Positions 32,528 through 40,766 of a DNA stretch of 49,823 nt are shown here, piece after piece. How positions within the stretch are numbered: position 1 is the first letter of the stretch; every line of letters starts with the position of its first letter. The stretch lies in the NCBI GenBank assembly GCA_031178045.1, contig JAPSJT010000003.1, positions 1 to 49,823 on the forward strand, in the 5' to 3' direction. Made by a program: the position numbers and the translations under genes. The notes beneath the pieces were generated by a model. The model ran no database searches. It had not been told where the DNA came from and saw only the letters and a program-made list of their open reading frames with translations. The DNA is from Agromyces sp. (lineage in GTDB: Bacteria > Actinomycetota > Actinomycetes > Actinomycetales > Microbacteriaceae).

Positions 32528-35185
32528 ATGCAGACTGCAGACATCCGCCAGCGCTGGCTGGACTTCTTCGCCGAGCGCGGCCACACCGTGGTGCCCTCGG
32601 CCTCGCTCGTGAGCGACGACCCCACGCTGCTCTTCACGGTCGCGGGCATGGTTCCATTCGTCCCGTACCTCACCGGTCTCGTGCCGGCGCCGTACCCGCG
32701 TGCGACGAGCGTGCAGAAGTGCATTCGCACCAATGACATCGAGGAAGTCGGCAAGACCCCTCGCCACGGCACGTTCTTCCAGATGAACGGCAACTTCTCC
32801 TTCGGCGACTACTTCAAGGAGGGCGCCATCACGATGGCGTGGGAGCTGCTCACCACGCCGGAGGCCGACGGCGGGCTCGGTTTCGAACCGAGCGACCTCT
32901 GGGTCACCGTCTACAAGGACGACGACGAGGCGATCGAACTCTGGAAGCGCATCGCGGGCCTGCCCGAGGAGCGCATCCAACGCCTCGACAAGGACACCAA
33001 CTACTGGCACACCGGCCAACCGGGCCCCGCCGGCCCCTGCTCCGAGATCTTCTTCGACCGTGGCCCCGCCTACGGCATCGACGGCGGTCCCGCGACCGAC
33101 GACGACCGTTACGTCGAGATCTGGAACCTCGTGTTCATGCAGTACCTCATCGACGACGTGAAGTCGAAGACCGACTTCCGCATCGTGAAGGAGCTGCCCA
33201 GGAAGAACATCGACACGGGCATGGGCCTCGAGCGCGTCGCCTTCATCAAGCAGGGCGTCGAGAACATGTACGAGATCGACCAGGTGCGCCCCGTGCTCGA
33301 TCGTGCGGCCGAGCTCTCGGGTCGCCGGTACGGCGCCGACCACGACGACGACGTGCGGATGCGTGTCATCGCCGACCACATCCGCTCCTCGCTCATGCTC
33401 ATGAGCGACGGCGTGAGCCCGTCGAACGAGGGACGCGGGTACATCCTGCGCCGGCTCCTTCGTCGGAGCATCCGGGCCATGCGGCTCCTCGGCGTCGAGG
33501 GCCCGACGTTCCGCGAGCTCTTCGCCGCCTCGCGCGATGCGATGAAGGCGGCCTACCCCGAGGTCGCTCGCGACTACTCGCACATCGAGCAACTCGCCCT
33601 CGGCGAGGAGGAGACGTTCCTGCGCACCCTCGCGGCGGGCACCTCGATCCTCGATGTCGCAGTCGCCGCGACCAAGGACTCGGGGAAGGCGGAGCTCGCG
33701 GGCGACACCGCCTTCCTCCTGCACGACACCTACGGCTTCCCGATCGAGCTCACGCTCGAGATGGCCGACGAGGCGGGCCTCGCCGTCGATCGCGGCGCCT
33801 TCGACGAGCTCATGACGGCGCAGCGCACCCGTGCGAAGGCCGATGCGAAGTCGAAGAAGAAGGTGCTCGCCGACCTGTCGGTCTACGGCGCGTTCCGCGC
33901 CAAGGGCGAGACGATCTTCACCGGCTACACCGATCTCACGACCGAGTCGACCGTGCTCGGTATCCTCGTCGACGGCCAGCCCGTGCCGGTCGCGACCACC
34001 GGTCAGACGGCGGAGGTCATCCTCGCCGAGACCTCGTTGTACGCCGAGTCCGGCGGCCAGGCGCCCGACCAGGGCCGGATCGTCGGTGACGGCTTCGAAC
34101 TCGAGGTCATCGACGTGCAGAAGCCCGTCAAGGGGCTCATCAGCCACACCGTGAAGGTCACCTCCGGCGAGGTCGGCCTCGGCGTGCCGGCGACGACGCT
34201 CGTCGACGAGGACTATCGGCGCGGCGCCACGCAGGCGCACTCGGGCACTCACGTCGTGCACGCGGCACTCCGCCAGGTGCTCGGGCCGAACGCACACCAG
34301 TCGGGCTCGTTCAACAAGGCCGGATACCTCCGCCTCGACTACGGCTGGAACTCGGCGCTGTCGCCCGAGACCCGCAGCGAGATCGAGGAGATCTCGAACA
34401 ACGCCATCCGCGACAACCTGCAGGTGGTCACCCGCGAGATGCCACTCGACGAGGCCAAGTCCCTCGGCGCCATGGCACTGTTCGGCGAGAAGTACGGCGA
34501 CGTCGTCCGCGTCGTCGACATCGGCGGGCCCTGGTCGCGCGAGCTGTGCGCCGGCACCCACGTCTCGACGAGCTCCGAGATCGGCATGATCAACATCGTG
34601 GGCGAGTCATCCGTCGGTGCGTCGAACCGCCGTGTCGAGTCGCTCGTCGGTCTCGACGCCTTCCGCCGATTCGCGGCGGAGCGCGCACTCGTCTCCGAGC
34701 TCAGCTCGAACCTGAAGACGCGGCCCGAGCAGCTCGTCGACCGCGTCGGCGAGCTCGTGGCGAGCCTCAAGGCCGCCGAGAAGCGCATCCAGCAGTTCGA
34801 GGCCAAGGCGTTGAACGACCGGGTTCCCGCGCTCGCGAGCGAGGCGGTCCGCAGTGGCGACGTGCTCCTCGTCGCGCAGCACGTCGGCGGTCTCGGTTCG
34901 GGCGACGAGCTGCGTTCGCTCGCGACCGCCGTGCGGGCGAAACTCGGCGACGCGGCATCCGTCGTCGCACTCACCGCCGAGGTCGCGGGCCGGCCCGTCG
35001 CAATCGTGGCGACCTCGCCGGCCGCTCGCGACGCGGGCGCCAACGCCGGAACGCTCGCCAAGACGATGGCCTCCGTGCTCGGGGGCGGTGGCGGCGGCAA
35101 GCCCGACCTCGCGCAGGGCGGCGGCAGCGACGTGTCGTCGATCCCGGCGGCGCTCGACGCCGTCCGGCGAGAGCTCGGCCGGTAG
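32528..35185 (+). CDS. alaS: Alanyl-tRNA synthetase
   Basis: An 885-residue class II synthetase. The catalytic core has RWLDFFAERGHTVVPSASL, FTVAGMVPF and EIWNLVFMQY. The editing domain carries ATQAHSGTHVVHAAL (His-x3-His) and WSRELCAGTHVS (Cys and His ligands). The C-terminal DHHA1 domain ends with a Gly-rich GGGGGGKPDLAQGGG segment. It charges tRNA-Ala and clears mischarged Ser or Gly. ATG 32528 encodes MQTADIRQRW; only a weak GGA is seen upstream. It begins the unit alaS-ruvX-mltG-aroECKB. Confidence 0.97.
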   Translation: MQTADIRQRWLDFFAERGHTVVPSASLVSDDPTLLFTVAGMVPFVPYLTGLVPAPYPRATSVQKCIRTNDIEEVGKTPRHGTFFQMNGNFSFGDYFKEGAITMAWELLTTPEADGGLGFEPSDLWVTVYKDDDEAIELWKRIAGLPEERIQRLDKDTNYWHTGQPGPAGPCSEIFFDRGPAYGIDGGPATDDDRYVEIWNLVFMQYLIDDVKSKTDFRIVKELPRKNIDTGMGLERVAFIKQGVENMYEIDQVRPVLDRAAELSGRRYGADHDDDVRMRVIADHIRSSLMLMSDGVSPSNEGRGYILRRLLRRSIRAMRLLGVEGPTFRELFAASRDAMKAAYPEVARDYSHIEQLALGEEETFLRTLAAGTSILDVAVAATKDSGKAELAGDTAFLLHDTYGFPIELTLEMADEAGLAVDRGAFDELMTAQRTRAKADAKSKKKVLADLSVYGAFRAKGETIFTGYTDLTTESTVLGILVDGQPVPVATTGQTAEVILAETSLYAESGGQAPDQGRIVGDGFELEVIDVQKPVKGLISHTVKVTSGEVGLGVPATTLVDEDYRRGATQAHSGTHVVHAALRQVLGPNAHQSGSFNKAGYLRLDYGWNSALSPETRSEIEEISNNAIRDNLQVVTREMPLDEAKSLGAMALFGEKYGDVVRVVDIGGPWSRELCAGTHVSTSSEIGMINIVGESSVGASNRRVESLVGLDAFRRFAAERALVSELSSNLKTRPEQLVDRVGELVASLKAAEKRIQQFEAKALNDRVPALASEAVRSGDVLLVAQHVGGLGSGDELRSLATAVRAKLGDAASVVALTAEVAGRPVAIVATSPAARDAGANAGTLAKTMASVLGGGGGGKPDLAQGGGSDVSSIPAALDAVRRELGR

Positions 35186-35190
35186 CGCGG

Positions 35191-35667
35191 ATGCGCTCGG
35201 GCGTGCGACTGGGCATCGATGTCGGGCGTGCCCGCATCGGGATCGCGCGATGCGACGCCGGCGCGCTCCTCGCCGTTCCCGTCGAGACAGTGCCTCGCGC
35301 GGGGGAGGGCGACGCCGACGTGCGTCGTGTGCTCGAGCTCGCCGAGGAGTTCGGCGCGTTCGAACTCGTCGTGGGGCATCCGCTCTCGCTGTCGGGGGCG
35401 CCGACTCCTTCGACCGACGACGCCGTCGCCTTCGCCGCGCGACTGCTTGCCGCTGGCGCCGCGGTGCGGCTCGTCGACGAGCGTCTCTCGACCGTGAGCG
35501 CCCAGCAGGCGCTGCGGGCATCGGGCCGATCGAGCCGAAGCCAGCGCCCCATCGTCGACCAAGTCGCGGCCGTTATCATTCTGCAACACGCCATCGACAC
35601 GGAGCGAGCGACGGGCATCGAGCCCGGGCGCTCGCTCACGACAGAGGAAGGGTCGTCCCCCCTGTGA
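35191..35667 (+). CDS. ruvX: RuvX/YqgF putative pre-16S rRNA nuclease
   Basis: A 158-residue RNase H-fold protein. It has LGIDVGRARIGIARCDAG, ELVVGHPLSLSG and VRLVDERLSTVSAQQALRASG. The YqgF family trims the 5' end of 16S rRNA precursor and has also been proposed as a resolvase. ATG 35191 is five bases past the alaS stop. The stop overlaps mltG as GTGA. Confidence 0.93.
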   Translation: MRSGVRLGIDVGRARIGIARCDAGALLAVPVETVPRAGEGDADVRRVLELAEEFGAFELVVGHPLSLSGAPTPSTDDAVAFAARLLAAGAAVRLVDERLSTVSAQQALRASGRSSRSQRPIVDQVAAVIILQHAIDTERATGIEPGRSLTTEEGSSPL

Positions 35668-37025
35668 CCCAGCTTCCCCCCGATCCGCGCGGATCCGGTG
35701 ATCAGCCACCCGTCGACTGGCACGCGCTGCTCGCGGGCGAACGCGACGCGGACGCCGGCGGCGCGCCGGCCCGACGGGAGCCTGCGCCCGAGGCGGGCGG
35801 GGCCGCGGCATCCGAGCGCCCCATGACGCGCCGGGAGGCGCGGGAGGCCGAGCAGCGCCGGGTGGCGCTCGCGGAGCGCGAGGTCGTCGACACGCCCAAG
35901 CCCTCGCGGGCCGAGCGACGGGCCGCCGCCTCGGAGTACGACGACGGCACCGGACCGAAGCGCCGAGGACCATGGGGATGCCTCGTGGGCCTCGTCATCG
36001 TCGGCGCACTCGTCGCCGCGGCCTACTTCTTCCTGCAGGGGCCGATCAGCGCCGTCATCGAGCGGTTCACGCCGGCCGAGGACTTCGAGGGCGCCGGCAC
36101 GGGCGAGGTCGTGTTCATGATCAACGAAGGGGACACCGGGGCCGACATCGCGACGAACCTCGTCGACGAGGGCGTCACCGCCTCGTACGACGCGTTCTAC
36201 GACCTCCTGCTCGAGGAGTCGCCCGAGCCCGAATTCCACCCCGGCGCCTACCTGCTCGCCGAGCGGATGAGCGCCAGGGCGGCGCTCGACGCGCTCACCG
36301 ATCCGAGCACGAAACTCGAGAACACCTTCGTGATCCCCGAGGGCACGTGGGCGAAGGACGCACTCGCACTGGCGGCCGCCGGCTCTGCGATCCCGGTCGA
36401 GGAACTCCAGGCCGCCGCTGCGGATCCCCGGGCGCTCGGCCTCCCGCCCGAGGCCACGAGTGTCGAGGGCTTCCTCTTCCCGGCGACCTACACGTTCGCG
36501 CCCGGAGTGACGGCGGCCGAGCTCGTGAAGATGATGGTGGACCGCAGCCTGCAGGCGCTCGACGAGGCGGGCGTGGCCCCCGAGGACCGCTGGCGGACGA
36601 TCATCAAGGCGTCGCTCATCGAGCGCGAGGCCGGTCTCCGCGACGACTTCTATCGCGTCTCCCGAGTGATCGAGAACCGCCTCGACCCGGCGCAGTTCGA
36701 GAGCGGTCTGCTGCAGTTCGACTCGACCGTGCACTACGGCCTCGGCGACGACTCCGTCGTGACGACGACCGACGCCGAGCGAGCAGATCCGGCCAATCCG
36801 TACAACACGTACGTGCACCCGGGCCTGCCGCCCGGACCCATCGGCAACCCGGGCGACCTCGCGATCGATGCCGCCGTGCATCCGGCGGACGGGCCGTGGC
36901 TCTACTTCGTCACGGTGAACCTCGACACCGGCGAGACGGTCTTCTCCGCGACGCTGGAAGAGCACGAGGCCGCCGTCGAGCGGTTCCTCGCATGGCTCGA
37001 CGAGCACCCTGAATACGGTGGCTGA
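35664..37025 (+). CDS. mltG: Endolytic murein transglycosylase
   Basis: A 453-residue membrane enzyme cutting nascent peptidoglycan strands. A long basic, low-complexity cytoplasmic region (about 1-105) precedes one membrane helix (GCLVGLVIVGALVAAAYFF). The extracellular YceG domain follows, with IIKASLIEREAG (catalytic Glu), RVIENRL, LQFDSTVHYGLG and PYNTYVHPGLPPGPIGNPG. The extended cytoplasmic part is usual in actinobacteria. GTG 35664 overlaps the ruvX stop. Confidence 0.95.
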   Translation: MTQLPPDPRGSGDQPPVDWHALLAGERDADAGGAPARREPAPEAGGAAASERPMTRREAREAEQRRVALAEREVVDTPKPSRAERRAAASEYDDGTGPKRRGPWGCLVGLVIVGALVAAAYFFLQGPISAVIERFTPAEDFEGAGTGEVVFMINEGDTGADIATNLVDEGVTASYDAFYDLLLEESPEPEFHPGAYLLAERMSARAALDALTDPSTKLENTFVIPEGTWAKDALALAAAGSAIPVEELQAAAADPRALGLPPEATSVEGFLFPATYTFAPGVTAAELVKMMVDRSLQALDEAGVAPEDRWRTIIKASLIEREAGLRDDFYRVSRVIENRLDPAQFESGLLQFDSTVHYGLGDDSVVTTTDAERADPANPYNTYVHPGLPPGPIGNPGDLAIDAAVHPADGPWLYFVTVNLDTGETVFSATLEEHEAAVERFLAWLDEHPEYGG

Positions 37026-37848
37026 ACGGATGCGCCGACTCGCGGTGCTGGGCTCGCCGATCGCCCACTCCAAGAGCCCGGCGCTGCACCGTGCCGCGTA
37101 CGCTCGCCTCGGACTGGACTGGGAGTACTCGGCCATCGAGATGACCGGCGATCACCTCGCCGACTTCGTCGACGGCCGGGACCCGTCGTGGCGCGGGCTG
37201 TCGCTCACGATGCCGCTGAAGCAGGATGTGCTGCCGCTCCTCGACGACCTCGACGAACCGGCGACGGTCACCGGCGCCGCGAACACCGTGCTCTTCGACG
37301 ACGGTGCGCGGCGGGGTTTCAACACCGACGTCGGGGGCATCGTGCGCACCATTCGTGAGGCCGGCATCGACCGTGTCGAGCGAGGCGTCCTCGTGGGAGG
37401 CGGCGCGACCGCCGCCTCGGCACTCGCCGCCATGGCCGAACTCGGCGCCGTCGAGGCGAGGGTGCTCGTCCGTCGGCCCGAGGCCGCGCAGCGCCTCGTC
37501 GAGCTCGGCGCCGCGCTCGGCGTCGACGCCCGACCCGGGGCGATCGCGGGCCTCGCGAGCCTCGCGCCCGCCGACCTGGTCGTCAGCACGGTGCCCGGGG
37601 GCACGGACCTCGGCGTGGCGGCATCCGACGCGCTCATCGGCACTGCCGCGCTGCTCGACGTGGCCTATTCGCCGTGGCCGACGCCGCTCGCGGCGCAGTG
37701 GCTCGCCGGGCGCGGCGTGGTCGTGCACGGCCTCGGCATGCTGCTCCATCAGGCGCTGCTGCAGGTGCGCATCTTCGTCGCGGGCGACCCGTCGATCGAG
37801 CTGCCCGATGAGCATGACGTGCTCTCCGTCATGCGCGAAGCGCTCTGA
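37018..37848 (+). CDS. aroE: Shikimate dehydrogenase family protein
   Basis: A 276-residue enzyme with the substrate-binding motif [30 protein letters not shown] with catalytic Lys, GAANTVLFD, a Rossmann segment [15 protein letters not shown], and [12 protein letters not shown]. It reduces 3-dehydroshikimate to shikimate. The nucleotide loop reads GGGAT rather than the usual GAGGA, so cofactor preference may differ. GTG 37018 overlaps mltG by eight bases; ATG 37030 is an alternative. Confidence 0.92.
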   Translation: MAERMRRLAVLGSPIAHSKSPALHRAAYARLGLDWEYSAIEMTGDHLADFVDGRDPSWRGLSLTMPLKQDVLPLLDDLDEPATVTGAANTVLFDDGARRGFNTDVGGIVRTIREAGIDRVERGVLVGGGATAASALAAMAELGAVEARVLVRRPEAAQRLVELGAALGVDARPGAIAGLASLAPADLVVSTVPGGTDLGVAASDALIGTAALLDVAYSPWPTPLAAQWLAGRGVVVHGLGMLLHQALLQVRIFVAGDPSIELPDEHDVLSVMREAL

Positions 37849-37871
37849 TCCGCCTGTGGAAGGATAGGAGC

Positions 37872-39092
37872 ATGCTCCGTTGGCTCACCGCCGGAGAGTC
37901 GCACGGCCCTGAGCTCGTCGCGATCCTCGAGGGTCTTCCCGCCGGTATCCCCGTTTCGCTCGACGCCATCCGCGCCGACCTCGCCCGCCGCAAGCTCGGC
38001 TACGGCCGGGGCGCTCGAATGAAGTTCGAGCAGGACGAACTGGCCATCTCGGGCGGCGTGCGGCACGGCGAGACGATCGGCAGCCCCATCGCCCTCCGCA
38101 TCGGCAACAGCGAATGGCCGAAGTGGCAGGAGGTCATGAGCGCCGAGCCCATCGACCCTGCCAAGCTCGGCCGGGGTCGAGGCGCGCCGCTCACGCGTCC
38201 CCGCCCGGGTCATGCCGATCTCGTCGGCATGCAGAAGTACGGCTTCGACGAGGCTCGTCCCGTGCTCGAGCGGGCGAGTGCGCGGGAGACCGCGGCTCGC
38301 GTCGCGCTCGGCGCCGTGGCCCGCGGCTTCCTCGGCGAGCTCGGGATCCGGCTCGTCTCGCACACGATCGCGATCGGACCGGTGCGAGTCCCCGAGGACC
38401 GCCCGCTCCCGAATCCGAACGACGTCGGCCGTCTCGATGCGGATCCACTGCGCTGCTTCGACGAGGAGACGTCGGCGCTCATGGTCGCCGAGGTCGATGC
38501 CGCCCACAAGGACGGCGACACGCTCGGCGGGGTCGTCGAGGTGCTCGCCTACGGTGTGCCGCCGGGGCTCGGCTCGTACGTGCACTGGGATCGCCGCCTC
38601 GACGCGCAGCTCGCCGCTGCGCTCATGGGCATCCAGGCGATCAAGGGCGTCGAGGTCGGCGACGGCTTCGTCACGACGACACGCCGTGGCTCGGCCGCGC
38701 ACGACGAGCTCCACCTCTCCGACGGGCGCATCGTGCGGGCGAGCGATCGGGCCGGCGGCACCGAGGGCGGGATGTCGACGGGCACCGTGCTGCGCGTCCG
38801 CGCCGGCATGAAGCCCATCGCCACGGTCCCGCACGCCCTTCCGACCGTCGATGTGGCGACCGGCGAAGCGGCGGTGGCCCATCACCAGCGGTCGGATGTC
38901 TGCGCCGTCCCGGCTGCCGGCGTCGTCGCCGAGGCCATGGTCGCGCTCACCCTCGCGAACGCCGTGCTCGAGAAGTTCGGGGGCGACTCCATCGAGGAGA
39001 CGCGCCGCAACCTCGAGACGTACCTCGCGGCCATCCCCGACTCGCTGCGCACCGAGGTCGCGGCGGCGGAGGTCGCCGGCGAACGTGCGTGA
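37872..39092 (+). CDS. aroC: Chorismate synthase
   Basis: A 406-residue FMN-dependent lyase forming chorismate from EPSP. Family segments are [63 protein letters not shown] and [11 protein letters not shown]. Length fits the actinobacterial type. ATG 37872 has GGAAGGA eight bases upstream. The aroK start overlaps its last eight bases. Confidence 0.97.
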   Translation: MLRWLTAGESHGPELVAILEGLPAGIPVSLDAIRADLARRKLGYGRGARMKFEQDELAISGGVRHGETIGSPIALRIGNSEWPKWQEVMSAEPIDPAKLGRGRGAPLTRPRPGHADLVGMQKYGFDEARPVLERASARETAARVALGAVARGFLGELGIRLVSHTIAIGPVRVPEDRPLPNPNDVGRLDADPLRCFDEETSALMVAEVDAAHKDGDTLGGVVEVLAYGVPPGLGSYVHWDRRLDAQLAAALMGIQAIKGVEVGDGFVTTTRRGSAAHDELHLSDGRIVRASDRAGGTEGGMSTGTVLRVRAGMKPIATVPHALPTVDVATGEAAVAHHQRSDVCAVPAAGVVAEAMVALTLANAVLEKFGGDSIEETRRNLETYLAAIPDSLRTEVAAAEVAGERA

Positions 39093-39603
39093 CGACGTCC
39101 GTCTCGAGCTTCCCGTCGTGCTCGTCGGGCCGATGGGCGCGGGCAAGTCGCGTGTCGGACAGCGGCTCGCGGCATCCGTCGGTGCTCCCTTCATCGACAC
39201 CGACGCGCGCATCGTCGAGCGGTACGGCCCGATCGAGCAGATCTTCGACCGCGAGGGCGAGGAGTACTTCCGCATCGTCGAGCGCGAGATCGTCGCCGAG
39301 GCCCTTCGCGAGGAGGCGGTGGTCTCGCTCGGCGGGGGAGCGGTGCTGCATCCCGACACGCGCGACGATCTCGCATCCCTCCCGGTGGTCTGGCTCCGAG
39401 TGAGCGCCGAGGCGGTCGCACCGCGACTCGCGGGAAGCAATCGACCGCTCATCGCCTCGGGCGGCATCGCGGCGTGGACGGCGATCCAAGAGGCGCGTAC
39501 GCCGATCTACGCCTCGCTCGCCGATTTCGACATCGACACGTCGCGCCGCTCGGTCGCACGGATCGTCGAGGACATCACCGAGCAGCTCGGAGGAACACGA
39601 TGA
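39085..39603 (+). CDS. aroK: Shikimate kinase
   Basis: A 172-residue P-loop kinase. It has [18 protein letters not shown] (Walker A), [25 protein letters not shown] and the shikimate-site GGGAVLHP. It phosphorylates shikimate at O3. GTG 39085 overlaps aroC by eight bases; the stop overlaps the aroB ATG (ATGA). All four ar genes here are translationally linked. Confidence 0.95.
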   Translation: MRDDVRLELPVVLVGPMGAGKSRVGQRLAASVGAPFIDTDARIVERYGPIEQIFDREGEEYFRIVEREIVAEALREEAVVSLGGGAVLHPDTRDDLASLPVVWLRVSAEAVAPRLAGSNRPLIASGGIAAWTAIQEARTPIYASLADFDIDTSRRSVARIVEDITEQLGGTR

Positions 39604-40703
39604 CGGCAGGCGATGCGCCGGCGAACGGCACGGAGCGCACGAGCATCCGGGTGGGCGGAGAGTCGGGGTACGACGTCGTCGTCGGTCGCGGCGTCGTCGC
39701 GGAGCTCGGCGACGCGCTCGGCACGGCACCGCGCAAGGTGCTCGTCGTGCACCCGCCGACCCTCGGCGCTCGCGCCGCCGCGCTTCGCGAGCAGCTGCAG
39801 GACCGGTTCGAGGTGCTCCTCGCCGAGGTGCCCGACGCCGAGGCGGGCAAGCGCATCGAGGTCGCCGCGTTCTGCTGGCAGATCCTCGGCCAGGCCGACT
39901 TCACGCGCAGCGACGCGATCGTCGGGCTCGGCGGCGGAGCGATCACCGACCTCGCCGGTTTCGTCGCGGGCACGTGGCTGCGCGGGGTGCGGGTCGTGCA
40001 GGTGCCGACGACCGTTCTCGGCATGGTCGACGCGGCGGTCGGCGGCAAGACGGGCATCAACACGAACGAGGGCAAGAACCTCGTCGGCGTCTTCCACGCA
40101 CCGGCCGCCGTGCTGTGCGACCTCGAGCTGCTCGACACGCTCCCGCGCAACGAGATCCTCGCGGGTTTCGCCGAGATCGTGAAGGCCGGATTCATCCGCT
40201 ACCCCGAGATCCTCGACGTGATCGAGGCGGACGTCGACCGTGCGACCGACCCCTCGACGCCCGAGTTCCGCCGGGTCGTCGAGCTCGCCATCCGGATGAA
40301 GGCCGAGGTCGTGTCCGAGGACTTCACCGAGCAGGGCCTCCGCGAGATCCTGAACTACGGCCACACGCTCGGGCACGCGGTCGAGCACGCGGAGCGGTAC
40401 CAGTGGCGCCATGGCGCGGCGGTCGCGGTCGGCATGGCGTTCGCCGCCGAGCTCGGCCGGCTGTCGGGACGCCTCTCCGACGAGGTCGCCGACCGGCACA
40501 AGCGGGTGCTCGAGCTGCTCGGACTTCCGACGAGCTATCCGGCCGGGCGCTGGAACACGCTTCTCGCGACGATGCAGCGCGACAAGAAGGCGCGCGCCGG
40601 CCAGCTCCGCTTCATCGTGCTCGACGACCTCGCGAAGCCGACGGTCATGCAGGCGCCCGACCAGTCGCTGCTCTTCGCCGCGTACCAGGAGATCGGTTCC
40701 TGA
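39600..40703 (+). CDS. aroB: 3-dehydroquinate synthase
   Basis: A 367-residue NAD- and metal-dependent enzyme closing DAHP to 3-dehydroquinate. It carries IVGLGGGAITDLAGFVAGTW, VPTTVLGMVDAAVGGKTGINT, and the metal-site GHTLGHAVEHAE. ATG 39600 overlaps the aroK stop. It ends the aroE-C-K-B run and is followed by a perfect 34-bp palindrome acting as terminator. Confidence 0.96.
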   Translation: MTAGDAPANGTERTSIRVGGESGYDVVVGRGVVAELGDALGTAPRKVLVVHPPTLGARAAALREQLQDRFEVLLAEVPDAEAGKRIEVAAFCWQILGQADFTRSDAIVGLGGGAITDLAGFVAGTWLRGVRVVQVPTTVLGMVDAAVGGKTGINTNEGKNLVGVFHAPAAVLCDLELLDTLPRNEILAGFAEIVKAGFIRYPEILDVIEADVDRATDPSTPEFRRVVELAIRMKAEVVSEDFTEQGLREILNYGHTLGHAVEHAERYQWRHGAAVAVGMAFAAELGRLSGRLSDEVADRHKRVLELLGLPTSYPAGRWNTLLATMQRDKKARAGQLRFIVLDDLAKPTVMQAPDQSLLFAAYQEIGS

Positions 40704-40714
40704 CCCGAGACGCG

Positions 40715-40748
40715 GAGGTGGGCGGATGCCGCGGCATCCGCCCACCTC
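40715..40748. terminator. Bidirectional terminator, perfect 34-bp palindrome
   Basis: Arms GAGGTGGGCGGATGCCG and CGGCATCCGCCCACCTC meet at the centre without spacer. It lies 12 bases after the aroB stop and 19 bases after the stop of the convergent gene, so it can serve both. There is no U-run on either side. Confidence 0.7.
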
Positions 40749-40766
40749 GTTCGCTGACGAGCGCGG

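Noticed and set aside
32192-34561. 789-codon open frame antisense to alaS
   Set aside because: Shadow of the alaS coding frame; low-complexity Arg/Leu/Val/Glu composition and no start signal.
34971-37136. 721-codon minus-strand open frame across alaS end, ruvX and mltG
   Set aside because: It covers three well-supported plus-strand genes with coupled starts and has no family features.
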